Shown: in pieces, positions 1 through 7,743 of the stretch
How positions within the stretch are numbered: position 1 is the first letter of the stretch
Layout of the letters: the number at the start of each line of letters is the position of its first letter
Assembly (NCBI GenBank): GCA_020445945.1
Contig: JAGRFQ010000010.1
Coordinates: 1-38,109 of the forward strand
Length of the DNA stretch: 38,109 nucleotides
From: Rhodocyclaceae bacterium
Lineage (GTDB): Bacteria; Pseudomonadota; Gammaproteobacteria; Burkholderiales; Rhodocyclaceae
Direction of reading: 5' to 3'
Notes under the pieces: model-generated
The model's database searches: none
The model's input: the letters and a program-made list of their open reading frames with translations, nothing else
Told to the model about the DNA's origin: nothing
Position numbers and translations under genes: made by a program

Positions 1-1260
1 GACCTCGTCCACGGCGATGCCGAGCGCGCCGGCGAGATCGGCGGCGTGGTCATCCACGACCCGGTCGACGCGCCGGTGCTGCCGCGCGGTGCGCTCGTCC
101 TCGGCGTCGGCGTCGAGTCGCCCGAGCAGGTCGTCGCGCTCCTCGGCGACCTCGGCACCGCCCGCGCCGTGGGCCTGGTGCTGCGGGCGCCGGTGCCGGC
201 GACCGCCGAGGTCCGGGCCGCCTCCGACCGCACCGGGGTCGCCGTGCTCGGGCTGAGCCGCGGCGCGCCGTGGGCCCACCTCGCGGCGGTGCTGCGCTCC
301 CTGCTCGCCGAGGGCGACGTGGGCGTCGCTGGAGAGGAGTCGCTCGGCGGGCTGCCCTCGGGTGACCTGTTCGCCGTCGCGAACGCGATCGCGTCCCTGC
401 TCGACGCCCCGATCACCATCGAGGACCGCAGCTCCCGGGTGCTGGCCTTCTCGGGCCGGCAGGACGAGGCGGACCCCTCGCGGGTCGAGACGATCCTGGG
501 TCGGCAGGTGCCGGAGCGCTACGCCCGGATCCTCAACGAGCGCGGGGTGTTCCGGGACCTCCACCGCACAGACCGTCCCGTCTTCATCAGCCCCGCCCCC
601 GACGGCAACGACGCGTTCTCGATGCCCCGCGTCGCCATCGCGGTCCGGGCCGGTGACGAGGTGCTCGGCTCGATCTGGGCCGCGGTGCCCGGGCCGCTCA
701 GCGAGGAGCGGACCGAGGCGTTCTGCGAGGCCGCGAAGCTGGTCGCCCTCCACCTGCTGCGCGTCCGCGCGGGCGCCGACGTGCAGCGACGGCTGCGGGC
801 GGACCTGCTCGGCTCGGCGCTCGAGGGCGGCGCGGGGGCGCGCGAGGCGCTGGACCGGCTCGGGCTCGCCGGACAGTCGCTCATGGTCCTCGGCGTCGAC
901 CTGGCCGGGCACCCGTCCGACCTCGCGGAGGACTCCGCCGGGATCGCCCACGAGCGCCAGCGCCTCAGCGACGCCTTCGCGCTCCACCTGTCGGCGGTCC
1001 ACCCCCGGTCAGCGGCCGCGTTGGTCGGCGGTGTGACCTTCGGTCTGGCGCCGGTCACCGGAGCGGTCGACGAGGGCGAGGAGCGGGCGGCGCGGATCGC
1101 CGACGACTTCCTCGACCGTGTGGGGGAGCGGATGCGGCCGGTGGTCGCGGTCGGCCCGGTCGCGCGCGACCTGGCCGGGCTCGCCCACGCCCGCACCAGC
1201 GTCGACCGCACGCTGCGGGTGCTCCGCGAGGGACGCGGCGAGCGCCGCGCGGCCCGGCTG
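1..1260 (+). pseudogene. PucR/CdaR-family transcriptional regulator, fragment of actinobacterial type
   Basis: The plus-strand frame is open from base 1 with no start codon, so the N-terminus lies outside the window. The protein begins with a PucR-like N-terminal domain (residues about 1-110), then a GAF/PAS-like sensory segment (around FAVANAIASLLDAPITIED), then the CdaR GGDEF-like segment (from RLRADLLGSALEGG). PucR-family regulators end in a C-terminal helix-turn-helix that binds DNA. Here it is missing: homologous-looking sequence stops near ERRAARLA (about 1260), just before where the HTH should begin. The frame stays open by chance to 1758, but everything after ~1260 is antisense to thiL. 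Codon choice (GTC, CTC, GAC, CGG) and protein style look actinobacterial, unlike the rest of the window. I regard this as foreign sequence joined to the contig rather than a working gene. The family call is fairly secure; the taxon is inferred. Confidence 0.75.
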
Positions 1261-1265
1261 GCCGG
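1243..1265. other. Probable chimeric junction between actinobacterial and betaproteobacterial DNA
   Basis: Two truncated genes on opposite strands meet here: a PucR regulator losing its C-terminal HTH and a ThiL losing its C-terminal half. About 17 GC-rich bases can be read plausibly as either gene (RAARLA in PucR, GRAALA in ThiL). That would fit joining through a short shared sequence. No transposase, integrase, direct repeat or attachment-like site is visible, which argues against a mobile-element insertion. The exact base cannot be fixed from sequence alone. Confidence 0.7.
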
Positions 1266-1725
1266 ACACCCACAACTCGTCGCCGGGCTGGGCGCCGCTG
1301 CGGCGGATCGCCGTGCCGGCGGGCGCTTCGCCGCCGATGGTGACACTCACCGTCAGCGGTCCGCGCGTCGTGTCGCCGCCGATCAGGTCCACGTCAAAGG
1401 CGTCGGCGCAGGCGTAGAAACCGTCGGCGAAGGCGCCGAGCCAGGCGTCGTCGGCCGCGGGCAGCGCCAGCGCAAGCAGCGCCCAGCGCGGGCGGGCGCC
1501 CATCGCGGCGAGATCCGACACATTCACGGCGAGGCACTTCCAGCCCAGATCGGCGGGCGCCACGTCGGCGAAGAAGTGTCGCCCCGCGACCAGCATGTCG
1601 GTGGAGATCACTTGCGCGTGGCCCGGCGTGGGCATCACCAGCGCGGCGTCGTCGCCGCCGGCGAGCAGGGTGTGGCGGGTCGGGCGCGAGAAGTGGCGGC
1701 GGATCAGATCGAATTCGGACGGCAT
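1264..1725 (-). pseudogene. thiL: Thiamine-monophosphate kinase, N-terminal fragment
   Basis: ThiL phosphorylates thiamine monophosphate to thiamine diphosphate with ATP, the last step of thiamine cofactor synthesis. The fragment starts MPSEFDLIRRHF and shows the family landmarks: GGDDAALV, the ISTDMLVAGRHF segment, the VNVSDLAAMGARP nucleotide/Mg-binding motif, and DLIGGDTTRGPL. It ends after about 154 of the usual ~320 residues, at GDELWVSG, where the sequence becomes antisense to the PucR fragment. I chose ATG at 1725 because longer upstream frames add a non-conserved stretch. The truncation coincides with the change in codon character, so it is probably an assembly or cloning artefact and not a natural pseudogene. 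The neighbouring asnO is divergent, across a ~310-base gap. Confidence 0.85.
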
Positions 1726-2038
1726 GACGTGGCGGCGAGGGCGATGGGCGGAGCATAGCCGCGCGCCACCGGGGGGCCAAGGGCCGGCGTTGCTGCAGCG
1801 AAACATTTGCACAAACAATGTTTGTTAGAATGGATTCGCCTTCGCCATATTTTCGGGTGCCTCAGCGCGCCCGGTGGCGAGGAGGTGAAACGTTCAGACC
1901 GCCGGCCTGCGGTGCGTTGCTGAGGCGTTCAGCGGCGGTGCTCCACGGCCCCGAACGGGCGGGCGAAGGCGTTTTGCCGGCGTCGTATGCGTCAATGTGC
2001 GGATGCGATATTTCCGGACCGACAGTCAAGGAGATGGC
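1726..2038. promoter_or_regulatory. Intergenic control region and structured leader before the NAGGN operon
   Basis: This 313-base gap separates divergent thiL and asnO. Bases 1801-1831 are AT-rich against a GC-rich background. They hold a small inverted repeat, CAAAC-AAT-GTTTG (1812-1824), followed by TAGAAT (1826-1831), a possible -10 box for the plus strand; I see no good -35 box. Downstream, GCCTCAGC (1859-1866) pairs exactly with GCTGAGGC (1919-1926). Inside it is a smaller hairpin, ACCGC (1898-1902) with GCGGT (1909-1913). This could be a structured 5' leader. It does not match a riboswitch consensus I know. The asnO ribosome-binding site AAGGAG is at 2028-2033. The function is inferred only. 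Confidence 0.4.
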
Positions 2039-3811
2039 ATGTGTGGCATTGCGGGTGAGATCCGATTCGATGGGCAGATGCCCGATCCGGCGGCGCTGGG
2101 GCGGATGGTGGATGCGCAGCAGCCGCGCGGCCCCGATGGCGCGGGCGCCTACGTGCAGCTCGGCCGCGGATTTGGGCATCGCCGCCTGAAGATCATGGAC
2201 CTCACCGAGGCGGCGCAGCAGCCGATGTTCGACCCAATGCTGGGCATGGGCATCGTCTTCAACGGCGCGGTCTACAACCACCCCGAACTGCGTGCCGAAC
2301 TCGAAGGCCTGGGCTACACCTTCTACTCCCATGGCGACACCGAAGTGCTGCTCAAGGCCTACCACGCCTGGGGGCTGGATTTCGTGCAGCGCCTCAATGG
2401 CATGTTCGCCTTCGCGATCTGGGAGCGCGACTCCGGCAAGGTGGTGTTCGGCCGCGACCGGCTCGGCATCAAGCCCTTTTACTACAGCGAGGTGGCCGGC
2501 GCGCTGCGCTTCGCCTCATCCTTGCCGGCGCTGCTCAAGGCCGGCGGGGTCGATACCGACATCGACCCGGTCGCGCTCAACAGCTACCTGTCCTTCCACG
2601 CCGTGGTGCCGGCGCCCTACACCCTGCTCAAGGGCGTGCGCAAGCTGGCGCCGGGGACGCTGATGGTGGTGCATCCGGACGGGCGCCGCGAGGAGAAAAC
2701 CTTCTGGGCCATGCAGGCGGTGCGCTCGGCCGAGGACGAGGCGCGCAGCTTCGACGACTGGTGCGATCTGCTGCTCGAACAGCTGCGCGCCGCGGTCAAG
2801 CGCCGCCTGGTGGCCGACGTGCCGGTGGGCGCGCTGCTCTCCGGCGGGGTGGATTCAAGCCTGATTGTCGGTCTGATGGCCGAGGCCGGCGTGCGCGACC
2901 TGCACACCTACAACGTCGGCTTTGCCGATGTGGGCGGCGAGAAGGGCAACGAGTTCGAGTACGCGCAGATCATCGCCGACGAATTCGGCACGCGCCACGA
3001 GCGCATCTTCGTGCCCGAGGCGCAACTGCTGCAGCGCCTGCCCGAGGCCATCGAGGCGATGAGCGAGCCGATGGTCAGCCATGACTGCATCGGCTTCTAC
3101 CTGCTGTCGGAGGCGGTGTCGCGCCACACCAAGGTGGTGCAGAGCGGGCAGGGCGCCGACGAGGTGTTTGGCGGCTACCACTGGTATCCCAAGCTCGAGG
3201 GCAGCACCGACGCGGTGGCCGACTACCTCGCCGCCTTCCGCGACCGCGACCATGCCGACTATCGCGCGCTGGTGCAGCCGCCGTATCACGCCGAGGATTT
3301 CAGCGGCCGCTTCGTGGCCGAGCACTTTGCCCGCCCGGGCGCCGAGGACCCGGTCGATAAGGCCTTGCGCCTCGACACCTCGATCATGCTGGTGGATGAC
3401 CCGGTTAAGCGCGTCGACAACATGACCATGGCCTTCGGCCTGGAAGCGCGCGTGCCCTTCCTCGACCACGAGCTGGTCGAGTTCGCCGGGCGCATCCCGG
3501 CGCGTCACAAGCTCGCCCACGGCGGCAAGGGCGTGCTCAAGGAAACGGCGCGGCGGGTCATCCCCGCGGCGGTGATCGACCGGCCGAAGGGCTACTTCCC
3601 GGTGCCGGGGCTCAAGTACCTGCAGGGCTCCACGCTCGACACCGTGCGCGACGCCCTGCACAGCCGCGCGGCCCGCGAGCGCGGCCTGTTTGCGCCGGCC
3701 TATGTCGACCGGCTGCTGGCCGATCCGGATGCACACATCACGCCACTGCGCGGCTCCAAGCTGTGGCAGCTCGGTTTGCTGGAGTGGTGGCTGCAGACTC
3801 ACCTTGCCTGA
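2039..3811 (+). CDS. asnO: N-acetylglutaminylglutamine amidotransferase (asparagine synthase family)
   Basis: This enzyme amidates N-acetylglutaminylglutamine to the dipeptide amide NAGGN, a compatible solute made under osmotic stress, using glutamine as nitrogen donor and ATP. It starts MCGIAGEIRF, so Cys2 becomes the N-terminal nucleophile of the class II glutaminase domain (residues ~2-200). The asparagine-synthetase domain follows, with the pyrophosphate loop LLSGGVDSS near residue 267 and the GQGADEVFGGY motif. At 590 residues it fits the family's trio-system amidotransferase, and the next two genes are the other two trio members, which separates it from an ordinary asnB. ATG 2039 is chosen because AAGGAG lies five bases upstream and Cys must be residue 2; the frame opens 14 codons earlier but that would bury the nucleophile. 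It is the first gene of a three-gene operon. Confidence 0.93.
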   Translation: MCGIAGEIRFDGQMPDPAALGRMVDAQQPRGPDGAGAYVQLGRGFGHRRLKIMDLTEAAQQPMFDPMLGMGIVFNGAVYNHPELRAELEGLGYTFYSHGDTEVLLKAYHAWGLDFVQRLNGMFAFAIWERDSGKVVFGRDRLGIKPFYYSEVAGALRFASSLPALLKAGGVDTDIDPVALNSYLSFHAVVPAPYTLLKGVRKLAPGTLMVVHPDGRREEKTFWAMQAVRSAEDEARSFDDWCDLLLEQLRAAVKRRLVADVPVGALLSGGVDSSLIVGLMAEAGVRDLHTYNVGFADVGGEKGNEFEYAQIIADEFGTRHERIFVPEAQLLQRLPEAIEAMSEPMVSHDCIGFYLLSEAVSRHTKVVQSGQGADEVFGGYHWYPKLEGSTDAVADYLAAFRDRDHADYRALVQPPYHAEDFSGRFVAEHFARPGAEDPVDKALRLDTSIMLVDDPVKRVDNMTMAFGLEARVPFLDHELVEFAGRIPARHKLAHGGKGVLKETARRVIPAAVIDRPKGYFPVPGLKYLQGSTLDTVRDALHSRAARERGLFAPAYVDRLLADPDAHITPLRGSKLWQLGLLEWWLQTHLA

Positions 3812-3822
3812 CTGGAGTCGTC

Positions 3823-5568
3823 ATGAATCCGAAATCATCGACGTCTGTGCCGCATACCGGCACGCCGCTCACGCTCAGTGACCCGTCCGCCGACGCCCAC
3901 GACATGCCGCCGAACGCGGTCATCGAGTGCGGCTGGGGACGCTGGCTGCCGGCTCAGACCTACGCCGATCCGCGCGATCTGGCGACAGCTTTGCTGCAGG
4001 AGCGCCCCGGCCAGCGCGACATCGCGTTCTACGTCGAGCGTCCGCACGTGGTGGTGGCGCAGGCGCCGCAGCAACTGTTCCTCGATCCGTCCGAATCCTT
4101 CCGCCTGTGGCTGGGCGGGTACCGTCCGCGGCGCGCGCCGCGACGCGGCTTTACCTTGCGCCGGCTGCGCACGCGCAGCGACGTGGCGGCGATCAACGTG
4201 CTCTATCGCAGTCGCGGCATGGTGCCGGTGGAGACGCAGCGGGTATGGAGCTTGCGCGCCGGCCGGCAGATTACCTGGGCGCTGGCCGAAGACCGCAGCA
4301 GCGGTGAAATCATCGGCGTGGCGATGGGGCTGGACCACTTCGACGCCTTTCGCGATCCGCAGCACGGCAGCAGCCTGTGGTCGCTGGCGGTGACCCCGCA
4401 GACCCCGCACGGCGGGGTCGGCGAAGCGCTGGTGCATTACCTCGCGGAGCTGTTTCATGCGCGCGGGCGCAACTGGATGGACGTGTCGGTGATGCACGAC
4501 AACGATCACGCCATCGGGCTGTACGACAAGCTCGGCTTCCAGCGCATTCCGGTGTTCGCGGTCAAGCGTCGCAACGCGATCAACGAAACCCTGTTCACCC
4601 AGCCGGTCGAAGACGAATCGGCGCTCAACCCCTATGCCCGGCTGATTACCGCCGAGGCGCGCAAGCGCGGGATTCACGTCGATGTGCTGGAGCCCGAGAA
4701 CGGCTATTTCCGGCTGACCCTCGGCGGGCGCTCGCTGGTGTGTCGCGAGTCGCTGACCGAGCTGACCAGCGCGATCGCGATGAGCCGCTGCCAGGACAAG
4801 CGCGTTACCCTCAAGCTGCTCGACGAGGCCGGCCTCAAGGTGCCGGCGCAGCGGCTGGCCGACGGCTCGGCCGCCGATGCGGCGTTTCTGGTCGCGCACG
4901 GCGCGGTGGTGGTCAAGCCGGTCGAGGGCGAGCAGGGCAAGGGCATCAGCGTGAATGTGACCCGCACCGAGGAATTGCCGGGCGCGATTGCGCATGCCCG
5001 CCAGTTCTGCGATCGCGTCTTGATCGAAGCCTACTGCCCCGGCCACGATCTGCGCGTGGTGGTCATCGATTTCAAGGTCGTCGCCGCCGCCGTGCGCCGT
5101 CCGCCGGTGGTCGTGGGCGATGGCGCGCACACCATCCGGGCGTTGATCGAGAAACAGAGCCGGCGCCGTCAGGCGGCCACCGGCGGCGAGTCGCGCATTC
5201 CGATCGACGACGAGGCGCGGCGCTGCGTGGCGCGTCAGGGCTACACGCTGGACGACGTGCCCGATGCCGATGACCACGTCACCGTCCGCAACACCGCCAA
5301 CCTGCACACCGGCGGCACCATCCACGACGTTACCGACGATTTGCCGCCGGCGCTGCGCGAGGCCGCCGAAACCGCGGCGCGGACGCTCGACATTCCGGTC
5401 ACCGGGCTCGACTTCATCGTCCCCGATCCGACCGCCGACACCTACGTGATCATCGAAGCCAATGAGCGGCCGGGGCTGGCGAACCATGAGCCGCAACCGA
5501 CCGCCGAACGCTTCGTCGACCTTCTCTTTCCCCGAACCCGATTGCCTGAACAGGCAGGAGCGCGCTGA
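3823..5568 (+). CDS. ngg: N-acetylglutaminylglutamine synthetase (GNAT + ATP-grasp fusion)
   Basis: This bifunctional enzyme (also called ngs) acetylates glutamine and joins it to a second glutamine, giving the NAGGN precursor. It has 581 residues. A GNAT acetyltransferase domain covers roughly 90-250, with LAVTPQTPHGGVGEALVHYL as the acetyl-CoA-binding region and VSVMHDNDHAIGLYDKLGF as the conserved end of the fold. A C-terminal ATP-grasp ligase (~290-575) shows VKPVEGEQGKGISVNV and the metal-binding DFIVPDP...IEANERPG segment. ATG 3823 follows GGAG (3814-3817) with five bases spacing, and begins 11 bases after the asnO stop. Its stop overlaps the next start (TGATG), so the two are translationally coupled. 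The order amidotransferase, synthetase, M42 peptidase is the conserved trio arrangement. Regulation would come from upstream of asnO. Confidence 0.92.
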   Translation: MNPKSSTSVPHTGTPLTLSDPSADAHDMPPNAVIECGWGRWLPAQTYADPRDLATALLQERPGQRDIAFYVERPHVVVAQAPQQLFLDPSESFRLWLGGYRPRRAPRRGFTLRRLRTRSDVAAINVLYRSRGMVPVETQRVWSLRAGRQITWALAEDRSSGEIIGVAMGLDHFDAFRDPQHGSSLWSLAVTPQTPHGGVGEALVHYLAELFHARGRNWMDVSVMHDNDHAIGLYDKLGFQRIPVFAVKRRNAINETLFTQPVEDESALNPYARLITAEARKRGIHVDVLEPENGYFRLTLGGRSLVCRESLTELTSAIAMSRCQDKRVTLKLLDEAGLKVPAQRLADGSAADAAFLVAHGAVVVKPVEGEQGKGISVNVTRTEELPGAIAHARQFCDRVLIEAYCPGHDLRVVVIDFKVVAAAVRRPPVVVGDGAHTIRALIEKQSRRRQAATGGESRIPIDDEARRCVARQGYTLDDVPDADDHVTVRNTANLHTGGTIHDVTDDLPPALREAAETAARTLDIPVTGLDFIVPDPTADTYVIIEANERPGLANHEPQPTAERFVDLLFPRTRLPEQAGAR

Positions 5569-6764
5569 TGCCCGATCTGAATCTCGACTACGACTACCTC
5601 GAGGAAACCCTCCTCCAGCTGCTGGCGATCCCCAGCCCCGTCGGCCTCACCGACGCGGTGGCACGCTACACCGCGAGCCAGCTCGAGGCCATGAAGATTC
5701 CCTACGAGATGACCCGTCGAGGTGCGATCCGGGCCACCCTGAAGGGCCGCGAGCCGCGTCCTGCGCGGGCCATCGTGGCACACCTCGACACCCTCGGCGC
5801 GATGGTGCGCGAGCTCAAGCCCAATGGCCGGCTGGGCATCGTGCCGATCGGTCACTGGTCGTCCCGCTTTGCCGAAGGCGGGCGGCTGACGGTGTTTACC
5901 GACAAGCGCCAGGTGCGCGGTACCTGCCTGCCGCTGAAGACCTCCGGCCACGCGTTCGGCGACGAAATCGACACCCAGCCGAGCAGCTGGGATCACGTCG
6001 AGGTGCGCGTCGACGTGCCCGCGCGCAACGCCATGGATCTCGAAGTGGCGGGGCTGCGGGTGGGCGACTTCATCGCCTTCGACCCCAACCCCGAAATCTG
6101 CCCCAGCGGCTACATCACCTCGCGCTACCTCGACGACAAGGCCGCCGTCGCCGCACTGCTCACCGCCTGCAAGGCGGTGCAGGACGGCGCACTGGTGCCG
6201 CCGGTGGACGTGCACCCGCTGTTCACGATTACCGAGGAGGTCGGCTCCGGCGCCTCGGCCGCGCTGCACGGCGACATCGCCGAAATGCTCAGCCTCGACA
6301 TCGCCATCGCTGCGCCGGGGCAGAACACCGACGAGCAGGCGGTCACGATCTGCATGCAGGACCAGAGCGGCCCGTTCGACTACCACCTCACGCGCAAACT
6401 GATCGGCATCGCCGAGAAGTACAACATCTCGCATCGCCGCGACGTGTTCCGCTTCTACCGCAGCGACAGCGCCGCCGCGGTCGAGGCCGGCAACGACATC
6501 CGCACCGCGCTGATCGGCTTCGGCGCCGACGCCTCGCACGGCTACGAGCGCACCCACCGCGGCGCGCTGGTGGCGCTGGCGCGGCTCACCACGCGCTACC
6601 TGTTGAGCAAGCCGGTGGCGCGCCGCGACGTGAGCATGATGGCGTCGCTGGACGGCTTTACCGAGCAGATCAAGCCCGAAGACATGAGCCTGCCGAGCAC
6701 GCCGCTGCCGACTCCGGGCGACTTCCTCGGCTCCGAGCCGGAGCGCGACGACACGCCGGACTGA
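5568..6764 (+). CDS. NAGGN-system M42-family metallopeptidase
   Basis: This is the third member of the NAGGN trio, a 398-residue M42-type (glutamyl aminopeptidase-like) dinuclear metallohydrolase. Metal and catalytic motifs are visible: AHLDT near residue 70, SRYLDDKAA with the bridging Asp, ITEEVGSG with the catalytic and metal-binding Glu pair, and the late SHGYERTH segment. An acidic, proline-rich tail follows the fold. Its exact role is not established. Degradation or recycling of the dipeptide amide when osmotic stress ends, or trimming of a precursor, are reasonable inferences. ATG 5568 shares its A with the TGA of ngg, so it is translationally coupled. It ends seven bases before the poly-A side of a terminator that faces the convergent nusB operon. 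The protein has no signal peptide and is probably cytoplasmic. Confidence 0.88.
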   Translation: MPDLNLDYDYLEETLLQLLAIPSPVGLTDAVARYTASQLEAMKIPYEMTRRGAIRATLKGREPRPARAIVAHLDTLGAMVRELKPNGRLGIVPIGHWSSRFAEGGRLTVFTDKRQVRGTCLPLKTSGHAFGDEIDTQPSSWDHVEVRVDVPARNAMDLEVAGLRVGDFIAFDPNPEICPSGYITSRYLDDKAAVAALLTACKAVQDGALVPPVDVHPLFTITEEVGSGASAALHGDIAEMLSLDIAIAAPGQNTDEQAVTICMQDQSGPFDYHLTRKLIGIAEKYNISHRRDVFRFYRSDSAAAVEAGNDIRTALIGFGADASHGYERTHRGALVALARLTTRYLLSKPVARRDVSMMASLDGFTEQIKPEDMSLPSTPLPTPGDFLGSEPERDDTPD

Positions 6765-6770
6765 GGGCGT

Positions 6771-6796
6771 AAAAAAGCCGGCGGGGGCGCCGGCTT
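6771..6796 (-). terminator. Rho-independent terminator of the rib-nusB operon
   Basis: AAGCCGGC (6775-6782) pairs with GCCGGCTT (6789-6796) around a six-base loop. Read on the minus strand, the stem is followed by TTTTTT (6776-6771), the classic form for transcripts ending after nusB. On the plus strand only TT follows, so it would be a weak terminator for the M42 gene. Confidence 0.8.
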
Positions 6797-6818
6797 GCGG
6801 GGCGGAGCGAAGGGCGGA

Positions 6819-7271
6819 TCAGCCGCCTTTTGCGCCCGCCTTGCGCGCCGCCACCTCGGTCGCCCGCAACACGCCGGCCACCTTGTCGAGCACGCCGTTC
6901 ACAAAGCGGTGACCGTCGGTGCCGCCGTAGGATTTGGTCAGCTCGATGGCTTCGTTGATGACCACCTTGTAGGGCACCTCGATCTGCGTCGACAGCTCGT
7001 AGGTGCCCAGCAGCAGCACCGCGCGCTCGATCGGCGAGAGCTCGCCGACGCCCCGGTCGATGAAGGGCGCGAAGTGCGCTTCAAGCGTGTCGGCGGCGTT
7101 GAGCGTGCCGCGCAGCAAGGTGTGGAAGAGTTCGACGTCGGCCTTGTCGAAGCCGCCGGCCTGCTGCACCTGGTCCTCGATCTGCGGCACGCTGTTGCCC
7201 GACAGCAGCCATTGATAGACGCCCTGCAGCGCGAACTCGCGCGCGCGGCGGCGGGCCGACTTGCTGCTCAT
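6819..7271 (-). CDS. nusB: Transcription antitermination factor NusB
   Basis: NusB binds boxA RNA together with ribosomal protein S10 and promotes antitermination of rRNA operons. The 150-residue all-helical protein shows the family signature: [16 protein letters not shown] at the N-terminus, [17 protein letters not shown], and the C-terminal [27 protein letters not shown]. Length is typical. Its ATG overlaps the ribH stop by four bases (ATGA, 7268-7271), so it is translationally coupled to riboflavin synthesis, a pairing very common in proteobacteria. It is the last gene of the operon, and a strong minus-strand terminator follows 23 bases after the stop. Nothing is unusual in sequence. Confidence 0.97.
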   Translation of the reverse strand: MSSKSARRRAREFALQGVYQWLLSGNSVPQIEDQVQQAGGFDKADVELFHTLLRGTLNAADTLEAHFAPFIDRGVGELSPIERAVLLLGTYELSTQIEVPYKVVINEAIELTKSYGGTDGHRFVNGVLDKVAGVLRATEVAARKAGAKGG

Positions 7272-7741
7272 GGCGCCACCGCGCGCAGCAGGTGCGCCAT
7301 CTCGATCGCCGCCTGGGCGCAGTCGGTGCCCTTTTCCTGCATCCGCGACAAGGCCTGATCGTCGTCCTCGGTGGTGAGCACGCCGTTGGCGATCGGCATG
7401 CCGGTGTCGAGGCCGACGCGGTTGATGCCGGCGGCCATCTCGTTGGAGACGATCTCGAAGTGATAGGTCTCGCCACGGATCACCGCGCCGAGCGCGATCA
7501 GCGCGTCGAAGTCTTCGCTGTCGGCCAGCGTCTGCAGCACCAGCGGAATCTCCAGCGCGCCGGGCACGGTGGTGATCAAGATGTCCTCGTCGGCCACCCC
7601 GAGGCGCAGCAACTCGGTGACCGCGGCCGACAGCAGGCCCTCGCACACGTCCGGGTTGAAGCGGCTCATCACGATGCCGACGCGCAGGCCGTCGCCGTCC
7701 AGATTGGGTTCGATCTCGGTAATGTTTTCAAATCGGGGCAT
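7268..7741 (-). CDS. ribH: 6,7-dimethyl-8-ribityllumazine synthase
   Basis: RibH condenses 3,4-dihydroxy-2-butanone 4-phosphate with the ribitylamino-pyrimidine to give lumazine, the penultimate step of riboflavin synthesis. The 157-residue protein shows [17 protein letters not shown] (substrate-binding Phe/Asn), [32 protein letters not shown] with the catalytic His in the GETYHFE motif, and [13 protein letters not shown]. These are all hallmarks of the family. ATG 7741 lies two bases beyond the ribBA stop, and the stop overlaps nusB, so the genes are tightly co-transcribed. The length fits the icosahedral or pentameric enzymes. Confidence 0.97.
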   Translation of the reverse strand: MPRFENITEIEPNLDGDGLRVGIVMSRFNPDVCEGLLSAAVTELLRLGVADEDILITTVPGALEIPLVLQTLADSEDFDALIALGAVIRGETYHFEIVSNEMAAGINRVGLDTGMPIANGVLTTEDDDQALSRMQEKGTDCAQAAIEMAHLLRAVAP

Positions 7742-7743
7742 GC

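Noticed and set aside
46..1758. A 570-codon plus-strand open frame that looks like one long PucR protein
   Set aside because: Residues after ~405 are the antisense of thiL with low-complexity Arg/Ala/Gly content; the frame is open only by chance across the chimeric join.
1009..1818. A 269-codon minus-strand open frame covering thiL
   Set aside because: Real ThiL begins at 1725 and stops matching near 1264; the rest is antisense to PucR or upstream non-coding DNA.
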